Positions 21,662 through 30,598 of a stretch of 64,000 nt of DNA are shown piece after piece (positions within the stretch are counted from its first letter, which is position 1; every line of letters begins with the position of its first letter). Source of the stretch: Bosea sp. PAMC 26642. Its GTDB lineage: Bacteria > Pseudomonadota > Alphaproteobacteria > Rhizobiales > Beijerinckiaceae. Both the position numbers and the translations under genes were made by a program. The DNA lies in the NCBI RefSeq assembly GCF_001562255.1, contig NZ_CP014301.1, positions 3,410,001 through 3,474,000 of the forward strand, given 5' to 3'. The notes under the pieces are model-generated. The model had not been told where the DNA came from, ran no database searches, and was given only the letters and a program-made list of their open reading frames with translations.

Positions 21662-23492
21662 ATGAATTGTGGTAAAGGTTATAATATTTTGAGGAAATCA
21701 GCACTTATATTTGTAAGCGCCGCCATATTCATATCACCTACGGTAAATTCCAAAGGACTTGAATTTCAAACAGCGTATATGACGATTCCGGGATTGTCTG
21801 ACAAGACGATCACCGCTGACTGGGCGTGACCTTACGTTCGAACAGGTGATCGATATTGCCCGTAATGGCGCCAGGGTCGAGTTGAGTGAGTCGGCATTGG
21901 CGCGCTCCGCGGCAGCTTAAGGTCTTCTTCTTCAGGGTGCCGCCGAAGGCGTGACCATCTACTGGTTCAATCGCGGAGCGGGCGACCAGCGCGAATCCGT
22001 TATCTTCTCGGGCGACCCTATGACCCCGGCAAACGCGGCTTTCCTGAAAGACCAGCAATTGCAGAGGTTCAAGGCCGGCGCCACGCGTGGCTACGGTCCC
22101 GAGATCAAGGAGGAGGCGCTTGTCAGGGCGATCATGGCGATACGCGCCAATACCATGTCCTACGAGGCTGCCAGCCCCCAGTTGACCAATATTCTGGTCG
22201 AATTGTTGAACAAACGGATCACCCCGGTCGTCCAGTCGCGAGGGACCGTGGGAGAGGGTGATCTGCCGACCATGAACAATATTGCCGCCGCGATGGTCGG
22301 CGTTGGAGACGTTTATTACAACGGCATTCGGATGCCCGCTGCGAAGGCCTTGTCCGAAGCCGGGATCAAGCCATTGGAGCCGACCGCAGCCGATCAGGCT
22401 GCCTTCGTCAGCACCTACGCCTATGCGCACGCGCAGGCCGCCCTGCTGGTCGAGGATGCGCGCGAGTTGCTGGAATGGACGGACCTGAGCCACGCGATGG
22501 GCCTGACCGGCATGAACTCGAGCATCACCCCGATTTCCGCTCCCGTGCAGGCCATGCGCCCTTACGGATGGCTGGAATGGGACGCTGCTCGCATCATGGA
22601 CATGATCAAGGGAAGCTATCTCTTCGAGAAGGATCCCACCCGCATCATCCAGGACCCCGAAAGTATGAGAGCCTCCAGCCAGAGGCAGGGATCGGCTTGG
22701 CAAGCCTGGGCCGACCTCCGGGATTCCGTGCACCTGTCGATCAACTCGTCGGATCACAATCCTGCAGTCCTGCCCGGATTGACGCCCGACAGCTCATGGG
22801 AACTGAGCACGCCGCAATTCATGCAGTACTACGTAAAGGGCGGGCCGCTGAGCAACGGGCAGTCTGGGTACATTCTGTCGAACGCCAATTGGGACCCCTA
22901 CCCGATGGCGAACCAGATCGAGGCATTTACCATCGCCCTCACCAACCTCGGCGTCGCCGTCGCCCAGCGGATCGAGCGTTTCAGAAATCCTTTCTTCACC
23001 GTCGCGAAGCTGACGGACGTCCTCACGGCCGAGGAGCGAAGGGACATTCTGCCGTTCGATGTCTATCTGGCCACGGATTTGTGGCAGGAGCTCGCGGGAA
23101 TGGGGACCCCGGTCACTCCAGCCGGGCAGGCCATCGTCGGAACGGTCGAGGATCTCGAGGCCCAGACGCGCATCAAACCGCTGCGCGCACGCAGCGCCGT
23201 CGATGTCTCCTTCCACCTTCTTGCTCAGGACCTTTTGACGGCCAGTCACTGGATGGAAATCCGCAAGGCCCAAACCCCGGCCCGCAATTTCGGCATTGCT
23301 CCGACCGCCGCGCTCACCGCGTTACGTAAGGCTTTGCCGTGGCGCCAGCCGGCGTCCGAGCGACCGCAACGACCTATCGGCGCCGTTGTCTACGATTTCA
23401 TGCGTGAGAATCCGGCCTCGCATTTCTACGCGGCAGGCCCTGTGCGGCCCGACGCGAAGACACCGTTCGCGGCCGCCAAATTTCCTCATTGA
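21662..23492 (+). pseudogene. Secreted HAL/PAL-family lyase homologue lacking the MIO motif, disrupted
   Basis: The 5' part encodes a signal-peptide-like N-terminus (MNCGKGYNILRKSALIFVSA) with GGAGAG upstream. A one-base insertion near 21815 breaks the frame: the reading passes from SDKTIT to LTGRDLTFEQVIDIARNGAR. A TAA at 21918 then replaces a codon between SALARSAAA and GLLLQGAAEG. The remaining 513 codons are open and match the aromatic amino acid lyase fold (YWFNRGAG, MNSSITPISAPVQ, NSSDHNP). The segment that should read GSVGASGDLAPL reads GTVGEGDLPTMN, so the Ala-Ser-Gly that forms the MIO cofactor is absent. The 5' end is much more AT-rich than the genome, a sign of transfer. Confidence 0.8.
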
Positions 23493-23508
23493 GTCATATT
23501 TTCAATCA

Positions 23509-23541
23509 TTGGGCGCGCCGGCTTCACAACCGGCGCGCTGC
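23509..23541 (+). terminator. GC-rich hairpin after the lyase pseudogene
   Basis: GCGCGCCGG pairs with CCGGCGCGC around an 8-base loop, 20 bases after the stop codon. It lacks a T run, so termination is likely but not certain. Confidence 0.5.
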
Positions 23542-23570
23542 GCGTTGACGGCGTCATGACGTGCCAGAAC

Positions 23571-23690
23571 CGTCTTGCCGATCCGGGCGACGATGGTCGC
23601 CGGCTCGACCGAACCGGAGGCGATCAGCACCTTGATCTCGGACACGTCGTTGGGAGCGGCCATCGCGCATTTCCAGACGCCGACATGCAT
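23571..23690 (-). pseudogene. N-terminal remnant of a ring-opening amidohydrolase (cyanuric acid hydrolase/barbiturase family)
   Basis: Only about 40 codons remain: MHVGVWKCAMAAPNDVSEIK, then VLIASGSVEPATIVARIGKT. This matches the start of AtzD/TrzD and barbiturase proteins, where a similar segment (PADVSGLAALIDSG...IVAILGKTEGNG) begins the first of three repeats. After GKT the frame runs into unrelated sequence and stops. The rest of the gene (about 320 codons) is missing. It sits head-to-head with a broken binding-protein gene, as if a transport-plus-hydrolase locus for a cyclic nitrogen compound had been lost. Confidence 0.6.
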
Positions 23691-23710
23691 GGGTTAACTC
23701 CGAAGGATTG

Positions 23711-24139
23711 GGGACGGGTGAAGGGCCGCTCGTCTTCGTGCCGCAGGCCGACCTTGCGGTGCTTGACCCGATCACCTCCACTGCCATCATCGGCCGCACC
23801 CATGGGCTGTTGGTGTTCGACACGCTGTAGGACCTCGACAGCCAGTTGCGGCCGCAGCCCAGACGGTCGGCGGCGAGGAGATCGAGGACGGCGGTCGGCG
23901 CTGGCCGATCACGCTGCGGCCGGAGCTCGTCTTCCACAACGGCGAAAATGTCCGGGCGCGCGACGTGGTCGCGTCCCTTACCCGCTGCGGTCGCAGCGAC
24001 ACCTTCGGCCAGGCGCCGTTTGCGGCGGCGGACGAGTTGAAGGCCGAGAGGGTGATCCTGACCTATGTCATGGCGCCGCCGCCCGTGATCGAGATCAGGC
24101 CGTTCCTCAACCTGCGGCTCGGCTTCATCTTTCCATGAC
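23711..24139 (+). pseudogene. Remnant of a dipeptide/oligopeptide-type ABC substrate-binding protein (SBP_bac_5)
   Basis: The reading starts inside a mature protein (VFVPQADLAVLDPITST, HGLLVFDTL), meets an in-frame TAG at 23828 where homologues have a Tyr, then shifts frame and continues as RRWPITLRPELVFHNGENVR, ARDVVASLTRCGRSDTFGQA and ADELKAERVILTY. These are classic N-terminal segments of SBP_bac_5 proteins. Signal peptide and C-terminal two thirds are missing. Its 3' end overlaps the convergent merR gene. Confidence 0.75.
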
Positions 24140-24571
24140 GCCGCCGGCTCGGGCGTGATCGTGCCGGCATTGGTTATGGTCGGCCAACACCTCTATCACG
24201 CGGCAATCGCAGATGCGGCCGTGCTGGCCCTCGTGGACCATGCGCTGCAATTCGCCGCGCAGGGCCTCGAGCTGGCCAATGCGGAGGTCGATCTGGTCGA
24301 GATGGCGCTTCGCAATCCGGTGAACGCTGTCGCAAGACGACTGTGGCTCGTCATACATCGCCAGCAGCGCCCGGATATCATCGATCTCGAAGCCGAGTTC
24401 GCGGGCATGACGAATGAAATGCAGGCGGTTGACGTCGTCGCCGCTGTAGTAGCGGCGGTTGGCGCTCGTGCGCCGAGGCACCTTCAGCAAGCCGATTTGC
24501 TCGTAAAAGCGGATTGTCGGTATCTTGACGCCCGTATCACGCGAGAGTTCGCCGATAGGCAATTCATGCAT
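24125..24571 (-). CDS. MerR-family heavy-metal-responsive regulator (ZntR/CadR-like)
   Basis: A 148-residue regulator. The winged helix (ELPIGELSRDTGVKIPTIRFYEQIGLL and the SANRRYYSGDDVNRLHFIRHARELGFEID region) is at the N-terminus. The dimerisation helix starts near Cys80 (QSSCDSVHRIAKRHLDQID), and the C-terminal loop carries Cys121 and Cys123 (GRICDCRVIEVLADHNQCRHDHA) with more Cys and His. A Cys at the head of the helix plus a Cys-rich loop is typical of Zn/Cd/Pb sensors. The start at 24571 opens on the HTH. It is a good candidate activator of the zntA promoter 11.6 kb away, where a MerR-type operator is visible. Confidence 0.88.
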   Translation of the reverse strand: MHELPIGELSRDTGVKIPTIRFYEQIGLLKVPRRTSANRRYYSGDDVNRLHFIRHARELGFEIDDIRALLAMYDEPQSSCDSVHRIAKRHLDQIDLRIGQLEALRGELQRMVHEGQHGRICDCRVIEVLADHNQCRHDHARAGGVMER

Positions 24572-24689
24572 GGTTGCTTCCCACAAGGCATCGGCAAGGC
24601 TGGAGCCTTGGCTCATTTCAATCCTTTTACCAGTTTGATGCAACGCCGGAACAAGGTCGTCGCGCTGGCAGGCAGGCCCACCAGAGGGT

Positions 24690-25334
24690 TCAGGCCGGGA
24701 TGATCGGGATGCTACGGATCTGCTCGCCCGTCGCGGTCTTCAACGTCAGGCGGGCGAATGTCGCATCCTTGATTTTGCCACCGACGATCAGCGTTTCGCC
24801 GGTTGGGCTCGGCTCGGTCGCCAAATTGCGGATCTGGTAGTCCTCGGCGCGGGGACCGACAGCCTGGGCGATGACGGACGTGGAGGCCGGAGCACTGACC
24901 GGCTTGCCATCACGCAGAAAGGTAAGCTGCCAGCGGGTCGAATCGACCCAACTCACCTCGATGCCGAGGCCGTCGTCGAAGGTCGCGAGCGCGCCGCCGG
25001 ACGGCCCCCGCGCCGGGGCGACCGCACTGGCGCCGGGCAGCGGCGATTCGCGGGTGTGGAAATGGTCGCCGTGCACGACGCGGACCCGCGCCCGATAGGC
25101 GCCGGCGACATGGCCGCTGGCCCTGACCCGCGAGCCGCTGCTGCCAGACGAGATGGCGAGCGGGTGGATCCGGCCGGAACCGTCGATGGCGTCGACCTCG
25201 ACCTCGGCCAGCGGCGGCGCCTTGTAATCGGCGACACCGGCCTCGCTGAAGACGAGTTCCCAGGCGTCGGTGCCGATGGTGACGATATCGACCATCTGGC
25301 CGTGACCAATATGGATCGAGTTCGGCTGCGACAT
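24690..25334 (-). CDS. Unknown protein with two tandem similar domains and an HGDHFH motif
   Basis: A 214-residue protein of no family I recognise, without signal peptide or membrane segment. Its halves resemble each other: about residues 22-90 (AWELVFSEAGVADYKAPPLA, RASGHVAGAYRARVRVV) and 128-204 (TRWQLTFLRDGKPVSAPAST, TGETLIVGGKIKDATFARLT), so it looks like an internal duplication of an all-beta domain. HGDHFH at residues 88-93 is a likely metal site; the RcnA-like exporter nearby carries a comparable HGDHEH in its large loop. It follows the CsoR/RcnR-type repressor by 61 bases with GGAGAG upstream and is probably in its operon. A role in nickel/cobalt handling is inferred only from this. 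Confidence 0.7.
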   Translation of the reverse strand: MSQPNSIHIGHGQMVDIVTIGTDAWELVFSEAGVADYKAPPLAEVEVDAIDGSGRIHPLAISSGSSGSRVRASGHVAGAYRARVRVVHGDHFHTRESPLPGASAVAPARGPSGGALATFDDGLGIEVSWVDSTRWQLTFLRDGKPVSAPASTSVIAQAVGPRAEDYQIRNLATEPSPTGETLIVGGKIKDATFARLTLKTATGEQIRSIPIIPA

Positions 25335-25395
25335 TGAAACTCTCCATTCGAAGGGGGGCCGGCCGAGCACATCGCCGGGGGAAGCGTTGACGCCG

Positions 25396-25680
25396 TCAGA
25401 GGAATTTCGCGACGGCCTTGAATTCCTTGAGAAGTTCGCGGGCGTCCGCCGGGACATGGCCGGCGGCCTCTTCGAGGCAATGGTCGATATGTTCCTGGAT
25501 CAGGATCTTGCGGGCATTGGCGATGGCGCTTTCGACCGCCTGCAATTGCTGGGCGATTTCAAGACAAGAGCGAACATTGACGACCATCTCGATGGTCGAA
25601 CGCAGATGCCCCTCGGCCCGCTTCAGCCGGGTGATGATCTCCGGGTGGCGGTGGTGGTGAATCTGGTCGTGCGGTTCCAT
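25396..25680 (-). CDS. Metal-sensing repressor, CsoR/RcnR (DUF156) family
   Basis: A 94-residue all-helical repressor. The N-terminus is His-rich (MEPHDQIHHHRHPEIITRLK). The family core follows: RLKRAEGHLRSTIEMV, SCLEIAQQLQAVESAIANAR and QEHIDHCLEEA. The metal-ligand positions read Cys39-His64-Cys68, the Cys-His-Cys spacing of CsoR and of the nickel sensor InrS, rather than the Cys-His-His of E. coli RcnR. With an RcnA-type exporter divergently nearby, nickel/cobalt sensing of the InrS/DmeR type is more likely than copper. A matching operator lies 16 bases upstream. Confidence 0.9.
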   Translation of the reverse strand: MEPHDQIHHHRHPEIITRLKRAEGHLRSTIEMVVNVRSCLEIAQQLQAVESAIANARKILIQEHIDHCLEEAAGHVPADARELLKEFKAVAKFL

Positions 25681-25695
25681 TTTTTGACTTGATCC

Positions 25696-25714
25696 TATCC
25701 TGGGGGAGGGGATA
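25696..25714. promoter_or_regulatory. CsoR/RcnR-type operator
   Basis: TATCC-TGGGGGAGG-GGATA: a perfect 5-base inverted repeat around a G-tract, the known layout of DUF156-family operators (AT-containing ends around a G/C tract). It lies between the repressor start (25680) and the GNAT gene (25787), so it may control both directions. Confidence 0.7.
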
Positions 25715-25786
25715 TACTTTTTCTCGCCGGCCGGCAAGAGAGCGGCGTCGGCGGCATCAGAATTTTCCGGCTGCGGAGACGAGATC

Positions 25787-26341
25787 ATGTCGGCTACCCG
25801 ATCCATGCTCGCGCTCGACCGACTGACCGATCGGCCGGACGCTCGCCATATCGAGGCGCGAGCCTTCTGCCTCGCGGTGATCAAGGAATTCTACAGCACC
25901 GACTATCGGTCAGACTGGCACGCCGATCTGGACTCGCTGACCGGGGAGCCGGCGCGCTCCTGGTACAGCTCGCTCAACCGCGGCGCGTTCTGGATGGCGA
26001 GGGACGACGACGGGGCGATCGTCGCGACCGCCGGCCTCTATCATCTCGGCTGGAAACCAAATCTCGCCACGGAGTTGGCGGCGCTCTATCCGCGGCCCGA
26101 TCGGGTGCCGCAGCTCGCGCGGGTCTATGTCCGGGCCGACCAGCGCGGCCGGCAGATCGGCCGCTGGCTCAACGACATCGCCGAAGCCGGGGCGCGCCGC
26201 CTCGGTTACGACAGGCTCTATCTGCACGCCAGCGCAGACGCGCCGGCGACGCTCGGCTTCTGGCGCGGGCGCGGCTATGCCGAGATCGCCGCGCTCGGGG
26301 CCTATTTTCATTTCGACAAGACCTTGTCGAATTCCCCCTGA
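25787..26341 (+). CDS. GNAT-family N-acetyltransferase
   Basis: A 184-residue GCN5-related acetyltransferase. The middle carries strand beta4 (QLARVYVRADQRGRQIGRWL), with the acetyl-CoA pyrophosphate-binding R/Q-x-x-G-x-G/A loop as QRGRQIG. It is followed by NDIAEAGARRLGYDRLYLHA and APATLGFWRGRGYAEIAALG. The acceptor cannot be predicted. It lies between the repressor operator and the exporter gene, in the same direction as the exporter, so it may be part of the metal-inducible unit. The start at 25787 has GAGACGAG upstream. Confidence 0.85.
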   Translation: MSATRSMLALDRLTDRPDARHIEARAFCLAVIKEFYSTDYRSDWHADLDSLTGEPARSWYSSLNRGAFWMARDDDGAIVATAGLYHLGWKPNLATELAALYPRPDRVPQLARVYVRADQRGRQIGRWLNDIAEAGARRLGYDRLYLHASADAPATLGFWRGRGYAEIAALGAYFHFDKTLSNSP

Positions 26342-26483
26342 CCCGGCCTGCGCCGGCAGAAGTCCGCGCGCCGCCCCTTCAGTCAGGACTAGCGAGGATC
26401 GGGCACCAGCATCCTCGGCCGTCGGCCCCGTCGCGGGCGGGTGCGGCGATGCGGTGTCCGGCCGAACTGTCGGAACTAAAACC

Positions 26484-27668
26484 ATGACCAGTTTCACGGA
26501 GCTGCTCCAGCAAGGCGTCGCCAATGCCTGGCTCTTCGTTCCAACCGCGATCATGCTTGGCGCACTGCACGGACTCGAGCCCGGCCATTCCAAGACGATG
26601 ATGGCTGCCTTCATCGTCGCGGTGCGCGGCACCTTCTTCCAGGCCGTGCTGCTGGGTCTCGCGGCAACGGTGTCCCATACGGCGATCGTCTGGGCGATCG
26701 CGCTCGGCGGCATGTACCTGTTCAAGGGCATCGATGCCGAGACGACCGAACCCTATTTCCAGCTCGTCTCCGCCGTCATCATCATCGCCATCGCCGCCTG
26801 GATGTTCCGGCAGACCTGGCGCGACCAGCAAGCGGCCAAACGCCATGCCCGCGAGGTCGAGGACTACGAGAAGAACAGGGCCGGGACGGCGCCGAGCCAT
26901 CGTGTCGATACGGGCCACGGGTTCATGTCGCTCGAAATCCCGCCGGAAAGGCCCGCCCACTTTCGGCTGACAGTCATCAGCGGCGACCAATGGCAAGGCG
27001 AATATGTGACGCTGACGACCGAGCTGCCCGACGGAAGCACGCAGCGCTTCACCTTCGTCGATCGCGACGGCTACATGGAATCGGCGGAAAAGGTGGCCGA
27101 ACCCCATGATTTCATGGTCCGGCTCAACCTCGACCATGGCGACCACGAGCACAGCTACGACGTCTCCTTCCTGCAAGGGAACACGGGGAGCGGCCCGCTG
27201 CACCAGCAGAAGGGGGTCGAACTCGCCGATGAGGGCTATATGGACGCCCACGCCCTGTCTCATGCCAACGACATCCGCAAGCGCTTCTCGGGGCGCAACG
27301 TCACCACCTGGCAGATCGTGCTGTTTGGCCTCACCGGAGGGTTGATCCCCTGTCCGGCGGCGATCACCGTTCTGCTGCTCTGCATCCAGTTGCGCGAATT
27401 CTCGCTCGGGGCGGTGTTGGTGGTGTGCTTCTCGATCGGGCTGGCGATCACGCTGGTCACGGTCGGCGCAGTGGCAGCGATCGGGGTACGCCATGCGACC
27501 AAGCGTGTCGGCTGGTTGTCGACCGCGACCGCCCGGGCACCCTATTTTTCAAGTGCCCTGATCATCCTGGTGGGGCTGTACACCGGCTATCACGGCTGGA
27601 GCGGCCTGCAGGCGCAGCATCACGGCAAGCCGGCGGCGGCCGTCACGGTCGCGCCGAGCATGGGATGA
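26484..27668 (+). CDS. rcnA: Nickel/cobalt efflux protein RcnA-like (NicO family) with a large inserted domain
   Basis: A 394-residue inner-membrane exporter. The NicO signature ALHGLEPGHSKTMMAAFIVAVRGT is at about residues 27-50, followed by TVSHTAIVWAIAL. The second half has LTGGLIPCPAAITVLLLCIQL and two more helices (LVVCFSIGLAITLVTVGAVA, SSALIILVGLYTGYHGW). Between them, at about residues 112-270, is a long soluble insert with beta character and HGDHEH (218-223), longer than the His-rich loop of E. coli RcnA. The start at 26484 is the family N-terminus. Expression is probably controlled by the CsoR/RcnR-type repressor. Its stop is 44 bases from the convergent ABC operon. Confidence 0.9.
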   Translation: MTSFTELLQQGVANAWLFVPTAIMLGALHGLEPGHSKTMMAAFIVAVRGTFFQAVLLGLAATVSHTAIVWAIALGGMYLFKGIDAETTEPYFQLVSAVIIIAIAAWMFRQTWRDQQAAKRHAREVEDYEKNRAGTAPSHRVDTGHGFMSLEIPPERPAHFRLTVISGDQWQGEYVTLTTELPDGSTQRFTFVDRDGYMESAEKVAEPHDFMVRLNLDHGDHEHSYDVSFLQGNTGSGPLHQQKGVELADEGYMDAHALSHANDIRKRFSGRNVTTWQIVLFGLTGGLIPCPAAITVLLLCIQLREFSLGAVLVVCFSIGLAITLVTVGAVAAIGVRHATKRVGWLSTATARAPYFSSALIILVGLYTGYHGWSGLQAQHHGKPAAAVTVAPSMG

Positions 27669-27711
27669 GCAAATAGGCCCGGGGCGTATCGGCCGCCCCG
27701 GCGCCGACGGC

Positions 27712-28680
27712 TCAGGCGAAATGGCAGCGGGCGGCATGTGCCGCTGTCGCATCAAAGGCGGGGCGGCCCTCCGAGCAGAGCGCCTCGGCCTGCGGGCAGC
27801 GACCATGGAAGCGGCAGCCCGGCGGCGGATTGAGCGGGCTCGGCGGCTCGCCCCTGAGCGCGGCGCCGACGGCAGAGAGGTCCGGGTTGTCGAGCATCGA
27901 GGCGGCGATCAGTGCGCGCGTATAGGGATGGCGCGGATTGGCGAAGAGCTCGGCCGCCGGGGCGAGTTCGACGATCTCGCCAAGATACATCACAGCGATC
28001 CTGTCGCAGAGTTCGCGCACGACGCGCAGATCATGCGAGATCATCAGCAAGGTGAGTCCGAGGCGCTGCTTCAAATCGACCAGCAGGTTCAGGACCTGCG
28101 AGCGCAGCGAGGCGTCGAGCGCGGAGGTCGGCTCGTCGCAGACGAGCAGATCGGGCTTCAGGATCAGGGCGCGCGCGATCACCACGCGCTGGAGCTGTCC
28201 GCCCGAGCATTCGCGCGGCAGACGGTCGTAGAAGCTTTCATCGAGTCCCATCTCGCGCAGCATGTCGAGGGCGATGGCGCGGCGCTGGCCGCGATCGCCG
28301 ATGCCATGGGCGCGCAAGGGCGCCTCCAGGCTCTCGCCCAGCCGCATGCGCGGGTCGAGCGCGCCGAAGGGGTCCTGGAAGACGAGTTGGACCTTGCGGC
28401 GCAGCGCCATCAGGTCCTGCCCCGCGAGCCCGCCGATCTCGGCGCCGCCAATCCGGATCGATCCGCTGTCGGCCCGGTCCATCCGCACCAGCAGCCTTGC
28501 GACCGTGCTCTTGCCACAGCCGGATTCGCCGACGAGGCCGAGCACCTCGCCCTTGCCGATCGAGAACGAGACCTGGTCGACCGAGTTCACCCGGCGGCCG
28601 CCCGTCAGCCAGCCGGGGACCGGGTAGGTCTTGACCATGTCGCGGGCGTCGAGGAAGGCAGGGGCCGTTTGCGACCTCAT
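27712..28680 (-). CDS. ABC transporter ATP-binding protein, dipeptide/nickel type (DppF-like)
   Basis: A 322-residue ATPase, the last gene of a five-gene importer operon. Walker A is GESGCGKST, the Q-loop VFQDPFGALDPRM, the signature CSGGQLQRVVIARAL, Walker B LLVCDEPTSALD and the switch His ISHDLR. The C-terminal oligopeptide-type domain ends in PPGCRFHGRCPQAEALC, a Cys motif typical of OppF/DppF. The start at 28680 overlaps the stop of the preceding ATPase (ATGA), so the two are translationally coupled and probably form a heterodimer. Confidence 0.93.
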   Translation of the reverse strand: MRSQTAPAFLDARDMVKTYPVPGWLTGGRRVNSVDQVSFSIGKGEVLGLVGESGCGKSTVARLLVRMDRADSGSIRIGGAEIGGLAGQDLMALRRKVQLVFQDPFGALDPRMRLGESLEAPLRAHGIGDRGQRRAIALDMLREMGLDESFYDRLPRECSGGQLQRVVIARALILKPDLLVCDEPTSALDASLRSQVLNLLVDLKQRLGLTLLMISHDLRVVRELCDRIAVMYLGEIVELAPAAELFANPRHPYTRALIAASMLDNPDLSAVGAALRGEPPSPLNPPPGCRFHGRCPQAEALCSEGRPAFDATAAHAARCHFA

Positions 28681-29726
28681 TGCTGCGCCTCCTCCATCTC
28701 CGGCGTCACTGCCCAGCAGCGTGCCTTGTGCGAGCCCTGGCAGCAGGAGAGCGTCGGCTCGCTGCTGCAGCATTTATGGTTGTGCGGGCTCTGGGCGACG
28801 ATCGCGCAGCGGGGCTGGAAGCGGCAACCATACGACAGCTCGCGCGCCGAGATCGCGCTGCCCGGCAGTGCGATCAGTCGGCCGCCGGTATCGCGCTTCA
28901 GCAGCGAGCATTCGACGAGCGCCTGCGTATAGGGGTGGCGCGGCGCCGACAGGATCTGGCGCGCCGGCCCTTCCTCTATGACGCGGCCGGCATACATGAC
29001 CGCGACCCTGTCGGCCAACGCCGCGACGATACCGAGATCATGGGTGATCAGCAGCAGCGCCATACGCCGGCGCCGGCGCTGCTCGTCAAGCAGCCGCAGG
29101 ATCTGGGCCTGGACGGTGACGTCGAGCGCGGTCGTCGGCTCGTCTGCGATGAGCAGGTCTGGATCGGCTGCGAGCGCTGCGGCGATCATGACTCGCTGAG
29201 CCATGCCCCCGGAGAAGGCGAATGGGTAGTCCCGGGCGCGGGCCTCCGGCGCGGGGATGCCGACCTCGCGAAAGAGCTCGACGACGCGGGCAGCGGCTGC
29301 GCTGCGCGACAGCCCGCGATGCCGGCGAAGCCCTTCCGCCACCTGGTCGCCGACGCGGCAGGTCGGGTCGAGCATGGCCTGCGGCTGCTGGAAGATCATG
29401 CCGATGCGGCCGCCGCGCAGGGCGTCGAGCTCGCGCGGTTTCATGGTCAGCACGTCCTCGCCGTCGAAGCGGATCCGACCACGGGTGACCTGCGCAGCGC
29501 GCGGCAGGAGCCGCATCGCCGACAGGGCGGTGAGGCTCTTGCCGGACCCCGACTCTCCGACAAGCGCGACGACCTCGCTGCGGCGTATCTCTAGATTCAG
29601 GCTCTCGATAACCGGCGCGGCGCGTCCGGCCGGTCCGATTGCGACATGCAGGTCCTCTATCGCCAGGAGCGGTTCTGCTGGCTCCACGGCGGGTCGACGG
29701 TCGGCGAGGGAAAGTACGACGGTCAT
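28677..29726 (-). CDS. ABC transporter ATP-binding protein, dipeptide/nickel type (DppD-like)
   Basis: A 349-residue ATPase. Walker A is GESGSGKS, the Q-loop [12 protein letters not shown], the signature [15 protein letters not shown], Walker [13 protein letters not shown] and switch ITHDLG. The C-terminal OppD-type extension is Cys-rich ([33 protein letters not shown]): seven Cys in about 50 residues, more than usual, and possibly a bound metal or cluster. The start overlaps the stop of the upstream permease gene (ATGA). Confidence 0.93.
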   Translation of the reverse strand: MTVVLSLADRRPAVEPAEPLLAIEDLHVAIGPAGRAAPVIESLNLEIRRSEVVALVGESGSGKSLTALSAMRLLPRAAQVTRGRIRFDGEDVLTMKPRELDALRGGRIGMIFQQPQAMLDPTCRVGDQVAEGLRRHRGLSRSAAAARVVELFREVGIPAPEARARDYPFAFSGGMAQRVMIAAALAADPDLLIADEPTTALDVTVQAQILRLLDEQRRRRRMALLLITHDLGIVAALADRVAVMYAGRVIEEGPARQILSAPRHPYTQALVECSLLKRDTGGRLIALPGSAISARELSYGCRFQPRCAIVAQSPHNHKCCSSEPTLSCCQGSHKARCWAVTPEMEEAQQ

Positions 29727-30598
29727 GGCGTGCCCCCACGTTGCGACAGGCCCTGTCCGATCCAGGTGACCGAAAGCGCGGTTATGAAGATCGCCAACCC
29801 CGGGCAGAGAACGAGCAGCGGCGCGCGTTCGATATAGGGCTGCGCCTCCGCCATCATCGCGGCCCAGTCGGCATGAGGCGGCTGGATGCCGAGCCCGATA
29901 TAGGACAGGCCGCCTACGGTGATCATCTTGTGACCGAAGCGGAGGAAGGCCAGGGCCGAGATCGGGCCGATCGCGTTCGGGATGATGTGGCGCAGAATGA
30001 TGAAGCGGCGCGAGCAGCCGAGGATTTCAGCGGCGCGAATGTAGGGCTTGGCGTTGATCTCCATGGCGAGCCCGCGGGCGAGGCGGGCGAAAGGCGTCCA
30101 GCTGACGAGGGTGAGCGCCAGAATCAGGGTACCATAGCCAGGCCCGAGCAGCGCGATCAGGAAGATCGCTACCACCACCTCGGGGAAGGAAATCAGCAGA
30201 TCGACTGAACGCATCGCGATCTCGTCGAAGAGCCCGCCCTTGCGGGCGCTGATCACGCCGATCAGCGTACCAATGACCACCGACAGCGTCAGCGTCACCG
30301 CCGCGATCACGATGGCGAAATGCCCGCCGACGAGAAGACGGCTGAACACGTCGCGGCCGAGATGGTCGGTCCCGAGCCAATGCGCTTCGCTTGGTGGTTT
30401 CAGGCGGCGGATCAGCGCCTGTGCCGTCGGATCATGGGGGGCGAGCCAGGGGCCGAGGCAAAGTGTCAGCGCGACCAGCAAGAACAGCAGCGCGCCGGTG
30501 ACGAGCGTCCAGGGCGGGGTGGCGAAGCGCGGTCGGCGCGCGACATCCGACGAGCGAAAGGGCGACGCGGCGTCCGGCAGGGCTGCGTCAAGCGCCAT
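29723..30598 (-). CDS. ABC transporter permease, dipeptide/nickel type (DppC-like)
   Basis: A 291-residue inner-membrane permease. The N-terminal OppC_N segment and first helix (LVTGALLFLLVALTLCLGPWLAPHDP) lead to HWLGTDHLGRDVFSRLLVGG, and the EAA loop reads AAEILGCSRRFIILRHIIPNAIGP. This is the standard DppC/NikC layout. Its start overlaps the end of the upstream permease gene by 11 bases. Confidence 0.93.
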   Translation of the reverse strand: MALDAALPDAASPFRSSDVARRPRFATPPWTLVTGALLFLLVALTLCLGPWLAPHDPTAQALIRRLKPPSEAHWLGTDHLGRDVFSRLLVGGHFAIVIAAVTLTLSVVIGTLIGVISARKGGLFDEIAMRSVDLLISFPEVVVAIFLIALLGPGYGTLILALTLVSWTPFARLARGLAMEINAKPYIRAAEILGCSRRFIILRHIIPNAIGPISALAFLRFGHKMITVGGLSYIGLGIQPPHADWAAMMAEAQPYIERAPLLVLCPGLAIFITALSVTWIGQGLSQRGGTP

